64,000 nucleotides of DNA from a bacterium (GTDB lineage Bacteria > Patescibacteriota > Gracilibacteria > BD1-5 > UBA6164): contig JAGXIW010000004.1 in assembly GCA_024635475.1 (NCBI GenBank), positions 1 through 64,000 on the forward strand. Reading direction: 5' to 3'. Shown here in pieces: positions 57,565-64,000 of this stretch (its first letter is position 1; each line of letters begins with the position of its first letter). The translations under genes and the position numbers were made by a program. The notes beneath the pieces were generated by a model. It made no database searches, was not told the DNA's origin, and saw nothing but the letters and a program-made list of their open reading frames with translations.

Positions 57565-58863
57565 ATGCAATACAAAATATTTTGATGTAAGGTGAATAAA
57601 TACTATACTGATATTTGGTTAAATAGTGGTTTTTTTGAGTGAAAAAAAGGTATTTTTATTGCTTCTTGTGTGGTTACTGATAAGGCAAAAAAGAAATGGG
57701 TTAAATTCGTGATTGATAGTATTAAAAAACTTGAAAAGGAGGAAAAGATATACCTAAGTTGATGTGGATCACTTGATAAATGAAAAGTACTAACTACTTT
57801 TTATGAAGTTTATAAAGAATTAGCTCCATACAAGGATAAAATTGAAGTATTACCGGAGGAACCAAAGTTAGTGAAAAATATTATGTCATACTGAGCGAAT
57901 GCGGAGTATCCCTTAAATACTGAAAATGAGAAAAAACAAAGCTTAAGGGATTCTTCGTTACTCTCAGAATGACAAAAAAGTATCTACACCAAAAAATTTA
58001 TCCTTATCCAATCAGGTTGCGATAGTTTTTGTACTTTTTGTCTTACTGTTCAAAAAAGATGAGCTCATTTTTTTAGACTCAAAGAGGATATTTTGAGAGA
58101 TATTATTGATTATGAAAAAGCTGGTTGAAAAGAAATAGTTTTGACTGGAGTAAATTTGGGTGCTTGGGGATTAAAAAGTACAAATGATTTAAGTGGTTCA
58201 AGACTTTCAGAACTTATTAAAAGCATTTTACAAGAAACTAAAATCAGGAGAATCAGAATTAGTTCATTAGGACCTGAATTTGTAGATGACAAGTTATTAA
58301 AACTGTTTGAAAACAAGAGAATTTATCCCCATTTTCACTATTCTCTGCAATCAGGATCAGATAATATTCTCAAATCTATGCACAGACATTATGATGGAAA
58401 ATATATCAAAGATATGTTAGAAAAAACAAAGAAAATAAAAAGAGAAGATTGAGTTTCAGTTAGTATATGAGCTGATCTCATAATTGGTTTTCCTGGAGAA
58501 ACTGAAGAGAATTTCTTGGATACTTATAATCTAGTAAGAGATTACAATATAACAAAGCTTCATGCATTTACTTTTTCTCCTCACAAATATGGGGAAAATG
58601 TACCAGCTTGAAGCTACAAAAATCAAGTAGATGAAAAAATAAAAAAAGATAGATATGATAGAATTTCAAAATTGGGAGAAAATATAAGAAATGAGTTTAT
58701 AGATTCTCAAAAAGGTAGGTCTTTTGAAGTGCTTATAGAATCTGTTAAAAATGGTAAGTTCAAAGGTTGGACAGAAAATTATATAGAAGTCACAAATGAT
58801 AATTTTGAGGTGATTTCAGGGGTAGTTAAGAGGAATGAGATTGTCGTAGGGAAGTTGAAATAA
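57565..58863 (+). CDS. mtaB: MtaB/MiaB-like tRNA methylthiotransferase with repeat insertion
   Basis: 432 aa. Radical-SAM methylthiotransferase: MQYKIFGCKVNKYYTD and SCVVTDKAKKKWVKFV with later YLSGCGS give the N-terminal MTTase cysteines (Cys8, ~Cys35, ~Cys68); the radical-SAM motif is IQSGCDSFCTFCLTVQKRG (CxxxCxxC, about residues 149-160). VLTGVNLGAWG, HYSLQSGSDNILKSMHRHYD, DLIIGFPGETEENF and a TRAM-like end follow. They add methylthio groups to t6A37 of tRNA. Residues ~107-136 (ending RDSSLLSEGQ) come from a palindromic dispersed repeat inserted between the MTTase and radical-SAM domains. Confidence 0.9.
57883..57974. repeat. Palindromic dispersed repeat inside mtaB-like gene
   Basis: TGTCATACTGAGCGAATGCG at the left and CTTCGTTACTCTCAGAATGACA at the right form an imperfect ~92-base palindrome. 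Same family and same reading frame as the copy in the UPF0489-like gene (shared peptide RDSSL-x-SEGQ). Confidence 0.85.
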
Positions 58864-58894
58864 AAAAATAGGATAATAATTATCCTATTTTTTT
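58864..58894. terminator. Bidirectional terminator
   Basis: AAAAAAATAGGATAAT and complement AATTATCCTATTTTTTT, between mtaB-like and htpX. Confidence 0.9.
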
Positions 58895-58906
58895 ATTTTT
58901 AGTATC

Positions 58907-59815
58907 TTAATACTTCTGTAATAATTCTATTCTTTCTTCGATTGGAGGATGAGTAGACATCATAGTGCTTATAAAACTGAAAAAACTTTTTTGAGTACTT
59001 TTTGGAGAATGAATAAACATAGATGCAATTGTTGAATTTTTTCAGTCAATGTATTCTATTTGTGCATCTGTGGAGATTTTTTGTAGAGCACTAATCATAG
59101 AATCTTTGTCTTTTGTAAGTTCTACACTTCAAGCATCAGCTAGAAATTCTTTTTTCCTTGAAATAGCAAGGTTTATAAGTGGTAATAAAATCAAAGAAAG
59201 TAAGTATAAAACTAATCCTAAAATAGGTAAGGGATTTTTCTCTCATCTAGTTCTCATCAACATATATCAAATTGTTCAGATAATTCATATAAATACATTT
59301 GTGATAACCATAGTTTTTATATCTCAATTCATTATATGAGTCAGTTCGTGTCATGCAACAGCTTCTATTTCTCTTTTATCCAATTTCTCAATTAATCATT
59401 TTGAAAATACTATATAAGAGTTTTTAGGACTCCATCAAGTTGCAAAAGCATTCATACTATCATCATCTATTATTCATATTTTTGGGTTAGGTAAACCTCT
59501 GCTTATACATAGATTCTCTACTATATTATAGATTTCTGGATTATCTGTTCTTTGTATTTCTCTAGCTCAAGTAAAGTTAAATATAAGCCTTTTTTGTATG
59601 CTCACTCATATTATAAGCCATAATAAAATCAAAGGAGAAGCATATAAAATAGTCATTCATGACATATAAAGAGATTCTTCAAAAATTATTCATTCATAAG
59701 CTATAGTAAAGAAAGCAAGTAAACACAAAAAAACAAGTAATGGAAGTAAAAATATCAAAAATATTACTCTCAAATTGTTTTGTGTTTTAGATGTTTGTAA
59801 TCAGACTATTTGCAT
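58907..59815 (-). CDS. htpX: HtpX-like M48 membrane metalloprotease
   Basis: 302 aa. Four hydrophobic helices flank an M48 domain with zinc motif HELTHIMNGD (about residues 156-165) and the third ligand in SRKKEFLADAGSVELTKD. The VENLCISRGLPNPKIGIIDD and MNAFATGWSPKNSYIVFSKG stretches are typical HtpX. Membrane protein quality control. Encoded next to LemA, the common htpX-lemA pair. Confidence 0.94.
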
Positions 59816-59841
59816 TGGTTTTTATTTTAAAAATATATAGA

Positions 59842-60399
59842 TTAAAATTCAACTTTTACATTTTCTTTTTCTACTTCATTTGTTATTTCAAATAAATCTT
59901 CTCATTTAAAACCAAACATTCCAGCAATTATATTGTTTGGAAATATTTCAATATATGTATTGTATTCTTGAGTAGAACTGTTGAAAAATCTTCTTGAAGC
60001 TGCTATTTTATTTTCTATATCAGATAATTCACTTTGTAATTGTAGAAAACTTGTATTGGCTTTCAAATCAGGATAACTTTCAGCAACAGCAAAAATAGAT
60101 TTCAAAGCTCAAGAAAGCATGTTATCAGCTTGTATTTTACCATCTATATTATCTCAAGCATTTAAGAAACTAGTTCTAGCTTCTGTTACTTTTTCTAAAG
60201 TATCTTTTTCATGTGTCATATATCATTTTACTGCACTAATCAAATTAGGAACTAGATCAAATCTAAGTTTTAATTGTACATCGATATCAGCAAAAGATTG
60301 TTTTCTGATATTTTTAAGAGTAACTATACCATTGTATTTTGAAATAATTATAATAACAGCAAGAGCAAGTACTCCAAGAAGTATATATGTTCCAGTCAT
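59842..60399 (-). CDS. lemA: LemA family protein
   Basis: 185 aa. One N-terminal helix (TYILLGVLALAVIIIISKYN) then helical bundle with NGIVTLKNIRKQSFADIDVQ, LRFDLVPNLISAVKGYMTHE and IENKIAASRRFFNSSTQEYN, then IFPNNIIAGMFGFK, all LemA signatures. Function unknown beyond a link to envelope stress; 26 bases upstream of htpX on the same strand, so one operon. Confidence 0.93.
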
Positions 60400-60431
60400 A
60401 ATAAATTAGTAAGAAATTAAATTGTATTTTA

Positions 60432-60461
60432 ATTATATACATTATTATTATAAAAAGCAAA
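60432..60461 (-). promoter_or_regulatory. Putative lemA-htpX promoter
   Basis: On the minus strand TTTGCT (60456-60461) and TATAAT after 18 bases. Confidence 0.55.
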
Positions 60462-60489
60462 AATAATGGTGTTATTTTTGCTTTTTATA

Positions 60490-60620
60490 TTGTCATTCTC
60501 GGGCTTGACCCGGGAATCTACTTTATATTGTACTAAATTGCTTTTGGTCTATGTTGTCATTCTGAATATAACGAAGAATCCCTTTGTATTTATATTGTCA
60601 TCCTTAACTTGTTTCAGGAT
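60490..60620. repeat. Cluster of dispersed palindromic repeat parts
   Basis: Three adjacent units each starting TGTCAT: TGTCATTCTCGGGCTTGACC, TGTCATTCTGAATATAACGA (with AGAATCCCTT), and TGTCATCCTTAACTTGTTTC. The second equals the left arm of the element in the UPF0489-like gene apart from one base. No gene seen from 60400 to 60932. Confidence 0.8.
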
Positions 60621-60659
60621 CTATAATACATTATTATTTAGTAAATCAACTCAATTACT

Positions 60660-60780
60660 TCTTACTTTTGGTTCCAAAAGTAAGCAAAAGAATTTAAGGG
60701 ATTTCATCCCCTTAAAAATCCCTGAATCGTTGCTCGGGTTTATGTTCATATCACAGAGCAAATTTAATGTGAAAGAATAG
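60660..60780. repeat. Second dispersed repeat, copy 1
   Basis: TTACTTTTGGTTCCAAAAGTAAGCAAAAGA is near-palindromic and recurs in inverted orientation at 62648-62676 (TCTTTTGCTTACTTTTGGAT). It is followed by AAGGGATTTCATCCCCTTAA. The segment has no UGA-containing frame and looks non-coding. Confidence 0.65.
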
Positions 60781-60932
60781 TTTTGCCTTTCAATTGACCA
60801 CTTAGTGAAGATAAGGAAAATAAACTTTTTTTATTTTGAAGTATTTGATTTTGGGATAGAATTGTATAGATTGGATATTTTGAGTTTTTGTTAATAGGGA
60901 AATAAGAGTTTTATAAGGTAATATTAGAAAAA

Positions 60933-62510
60933 ATGAACAATGATTTTTTTAAAGAAGAGTTATTAGAATTAAGTTTAATGTGAAAAGAAGAATGGATACA
61001 ACTTTTATTTTTAAATGACAGTTTAGAAGATAATAAAAGTTATTATTCAGCTATTATTGATAATAATAAAATAGAATCAATAATGAATAATTATTCTTGG
61101 GATATTCAGTTTTGATATTGAAAACCGTGATTTATTTTTTATTGAGATGGAAAAGCCGAATATAAGTGAATTTGAAATGATTGAATTGATTACTTAGTAT
61201 TTTATAGAATTTGGAGCTGAAAAGAGGATAGAATTTTTGAAATTTCTCAAGAATTTATTTTATTTTATGATTTATACTATACAGGAGCTTCATACATAAA
61301 AATTAATGATGATTGAGAAGAAGAAATTATTATTAAGATATCAAATAATAAAGTTGAGGCAAAACTAAAATATATAAAAGAATTTTTAACTATAAAAAAC
61401 AAAAAATTGGTAATATATTTTGACTTAACTAGATTTTTTAAGTAAAGCCAAGAAAAATATTTTGATAAAGAGAATAAACTAGAAGATACTTTTTATAAAT
61501 TGTTACTGTGAAAATCTGATTTTTGAAAAAATAAAGCATATTCTAGACTATTTTGAAAAAAAATTATAAATTGAAAAGTTGATTTTAAACCAAGTATTTA
61601 TGAAGAAAAAGAATATGAGACTTTTTATATATGAGTAGATAGTGATTGAGAAGATAAATATTATACTTGTAATCCAGATAATTTATCTAATTATTTTTGA
61701 AATAATAAAGAGGCTCCAAATTTTTTAACTCCAATAATTTTTAAAAAAGAAGTTTTAAATAAATATTTTTCTAATCCTAAAAAATATACAATATCAGATT
61801 CTACAATTTCTATGCATTGATTTTGGAGCTTAACGATAGATAATAATCTTTGAGATAAGATAGCTGTATTTTTATGAGATTTATGAAAAGATTTATCGTT
61901 TAAGGAACAAAAATATTGGAAAAATTTTGAAATTAAAGAAAAATGAAAAATTAGTAATACACATTATAAAAGAAGTATACAATGAGAATTTTGTGACCCT
62001 GAAGAACCTGATTTATTTTTTAAAAATAAATATATTTGATTTAATAAGGATTGGGAAAAAAAATTCTGATGGTTATTTTTCAATGAATTAAATATAAGTG
62101 ATAACCATATTTTTAAAAGTTTACATTGATTAACTTCAAATGATAATCAAAAAGAATTTGATGAACAGGTTTTATTTTTAACTAAAATTTTTATTGATTA
62201 TATAAATGAAAAAGAAATTTATAAAGAAGTTATTGATGAACTTAAAGACGATAATCAACAATGAATTTCAAAGCTCGAAAATTTTTTAATTTCAAAATGA
62301 TTTAATAATGTAAAACTTATAAAATATTTTAGAGATTTACAATTTCTAAGATCTAAATGTTCAGCTCATAAAAAAGGAAGAAATTATAAAAAAGCTTTAG
62401 AAAATTTTTCTGAATGAAAATTGAATTTAAAAGATACTTTTGATGAAATATTAATCAGAGCAGTTATATCTTTAAATACACTAGAAAATAGATTTTTAAA
62501 AATAATTTAA
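60933..62510 (+). pseudogene. HEPN-like accessory protein gene interrupted by in-frame UAA
   Basis: A single frame runs from ATG 60933 to UAA 62508, broken only by UAA at 61443-61445 (after residue 170). No base is gained or lost: both sides share the frame, Gly-UGA usage and composition, and together give ~525 residues. N-terminal part: acidic, WDIQFGYGKPGFIFYGDGKA, then YLVFYRIWSGKEDRIFEISQ and KNKKLVIYFDLTRFFK. C-terminal part: ETFYIGVDSDGEDKYYTCNP, GFWSLTIDNNLGDKIAVFLG, CDPEEPDLFF and, near the end, LRSKCSAHKKGRNYKKA with Arg-x5-His, a HEPN RNase-type motif. The pattern recalls a family of uncharacterised proteins suspected in phage defence. Probably a recent nonsense mutation. Confidence 0.7.
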
Positions 62511-62529
62511 GTTGACACATATATTTTTT

Positions 62530-62760
62530 ATTACATTTCTTTTCAAAAAATCTCCCAGAAATATGGGGTCTTAGGGGGTGAGATTCTAGTGATTACCCAC
62601 AGAAACCACCAGAACTCAAATTCTGAAATTCGAAGCCCCCTAAATCTTTTGCTTACTTTTGGATTCAAAAGTAAAACTAAATTGTTTTATTAAACTAAAA
62701 TGTATTAAAGATCCTGAAAACTTGCTTCAGGATGCTCGCGAAGACAGTCCTTTTAGGACA
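62530..62760. repeat. Second dispersed repeat, copy 2, and palindromic remnants
   Basis: Non-coding stretch of higher GC content between the HEPN-like gene and the last gene. It contains TCTTTTGCTTACTTTTGGAT (62648) matching the inverted copy near 60662, a GGGGTCTTAGGGGGT...CCCCCTAAAT imperfect inverted repeat, and AGGATCCTGAAA/TTCAGGAT palindromic pieces. No gene seen from 62511 to 62788. Confidence 0.6.
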
Positions 62761-62788
62761 TTTTTTTATTATTCAAAAGTAAAATTAC

Positions 62789-64000
62789 TTATTTTTTCCT
62801 AACATGATCCTGATACAACTTTTTAATATAATCAACTTTCTGTTTTTTTGCTAAATCTTCTCTTTCAATATCTAATAATAAGATATTTCAAGTTTTTAAA
62901 TCAAAAAAATCAGCAAATAAATCAAAATCTTTTAGTAAACTTTTTACAAGTAGATCTAATAAATCGTTAGGTATTTTCTGTAGAGTCATTATTTTTATTA
63001 GTCTTTTTCTTATACTTTCTCTATTTATTTCTGGATTATGAAGTTCAATAAAATTACTTAATGTCGAGGGAACTCATCAATTTGGTGTATTTGATATATT
63101 TTGATAATTACTATTTTTACTGATGTTTTCTACAACCAATTTTAAAAATAAAATCACCTCTCATTTATTTAGTTTTGATATATGATATTTTAAAATACTA
63201 TCATAATCTACTTCGATTCATTGTTCTAATCTATAAATAAAATCTTTGTTACTTATTTCTCAAGATTTAAGTTCAAAAATATCATTTATTAAATCAAGAT
63301 TTTCTAATAATTTGTTTATTAATAAATCCAATGTATGTCAACTTAATGCTCTTTTTTCAGTTAAAGTATCAAATAATCTTCTTTTAATTGTTATTTTATC
63401 AACTCAAACAGGGGATATAAAATCAGTCAATTTTTGTGCAATATCTCATCTAGGCTTATTTACTATATCGTTGTATTTCTCTGAGTAAAATATTTTTTCA
63501 TATAATAATTTTAAAAATAACTTTTGCTTGGGTATAGGTAGATTTGCAATATAATATTTTAATATATCTCTATTATTTATTTCTATATTGAGTATTCCAT
63601 CTAATTTATCTTTTTTAGTAAATATCTTATCCAATAAAACTGACAAAATATCATTTCAAATAGGACTAATTGAATATGTTAATTTTTTTAATGCTTTAAT
63701 AAGTCTTTTTTCTCACAGTCAAAAAAATCTATCAAGAGTAACAACTATATCTTCTTGTCATATTCAAAACCCAGTTGCTAAATCATCAAAAAATACTATT
63801 TGTTTTTTTCTTTTTTCTTCTGTATTTCCTTCCATTAAATCATCCAGTAAAGATTCTTGACTTGCAATATCTAAAATATCTGTACCCAATATTTGCTTTA
63901 AATTTTCTCTAGTAATTGCCCTATTTCAATTTAATAGTTTTGAAAGAGAATCTCTAAGTTTTTGATCTTTTAATATTAAAACTCTCTGTAAAGTGTCGTA
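62789..64000 (-). CDS. Helical-repeat protein, unknown, N-terminus outside the window
   Basis: 403 codons are visible up to UAA at 62789; the start is beyond 64000. The protein is helical, rich in Leu, Ile, Lys and Asp, with no signal or membrane segment in view. It contains at least two tandem units of about 105-110 residues (about 63255-63563 and 62885-63200), each with ILKYxI, LFLKL, a Gly/Pro turn, RRLFDTLTEKRAL or KRLIKIMTLQKIP, then LDLLxxxLLxxxDLxxxxFxLKxG. A third diverged copy seems to precede (DILSVLLDKIFTKKDKLDGI). No family recognised. Lies in an accessory, repeat-rich region beside the HEPN-like gene. Confidence 0.75.

Noticed and set aside
60466-60780. 104-codon plus-strand frame over the repeat island
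   Set aside because: It is produced by dispersed repeats, has no Gly-UGA and no initiation context; treated as non-coding.

Overview
The window is very AT-rich and dense with genes, and it only makes sense if UGA is read as glycine (translation table 25). UGA falls at invariant glycines of many housekeeping proteins, for example the PGH motif of EF-Tu (5374-5376) and the GLHGVG motif of GyrB. With UAA/UAG as the only stops, nearly every apparent gap closes into full-length genes. This genetic code, the small gene sizes and the many gene families typical of ultra-small bacteria point to the Gracilibacteria/Absconditabacteria (BD1-5/SR1) branch of the Patescibacteria/CPR. I cannot decide between the two from sequence alone. 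Start codons usually sit in an (A)ATTATG context with no Shine-Dalgarno sequence. A recurring TTTGC(A/T) -35-like box with a TATAAT-like -10 box precedes many transcription units.

Layout. 1-2614: end of a large Ig-like/beta-rich surface protein. 2658-4076: the primary sigma factor. 4337-7777: translation block (tRNA-Asp, tRNA-Ala, two tiny basic proteins, EF-Tu, uS10, bL28, tRNA-Leu, bS16, KhpA). 7798-13387: pilin-like membrane protein, GyrB, SPFH protein, prepilin peptidase, a conserved hypothetical. 13377-18975: UPF0489-like protein carrying an in-frame palindromic repeat, endonuclease III, uL1, SufU-like scaffold, AhcY, SmpB, YbeY. 19022-21022: conjugation/type IV secretion-like set (PrgI, TraC-like, VirB2-like and a membrane partner). 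21063-26302: holin-like protein, SecG, peptide-binding protein, membrane protein, TIM-barrel protein, YbaB. 26454-29331: acidic coiled-coil protein, rplT/rpmI/infC/rpsT operon, three tRNAs. 29461-38831: two very large PKD-domain membrane proteins, with a TtcA-type tRNA thiolase, a small membrane protein and a ferredoxin between them. 39032-44698: SecA, RuvA, Thr-rich lipoprotein, coiled-coil protein. 44767-53333: divergent surface genes (SLH-like serine protease; secreted cysteine/glycine-motif protein), O-antigen-ligase-like protein, membrane-anchored beta protein. 53393-60399: thioredoxin-fold protein, bL25, the C-terminal half of PriA, DnaN, a RelE-type toxin-antitoxin pair, an MtaB-like methylthiotransferase also carrying the in-frame palindrome, HtpX and LemA. 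60480-64000: accessory region with dispersed repeats, a HEPN-like gene broken by an in-frame UAA, and a helical-repeat protein running off the window.

Functionally the window joins core information processing (translation, replication, secretion) with a rich cell-surface apparatus. The most interesting parts are: the two PKD membrane proteins (one carries a GspE/PilB N2-like domain without its ATPase; the other a cytoplasmic tail with four spaced P-[DN]-W-L-K motifs); protein-coding insertions of a palindromic repeat whose UGA is translatable only under the recoded genetic code; two unexplained tiny basic proteins upstream of tuf; and a possible structured RNA upstream of a ferredoxin gene.
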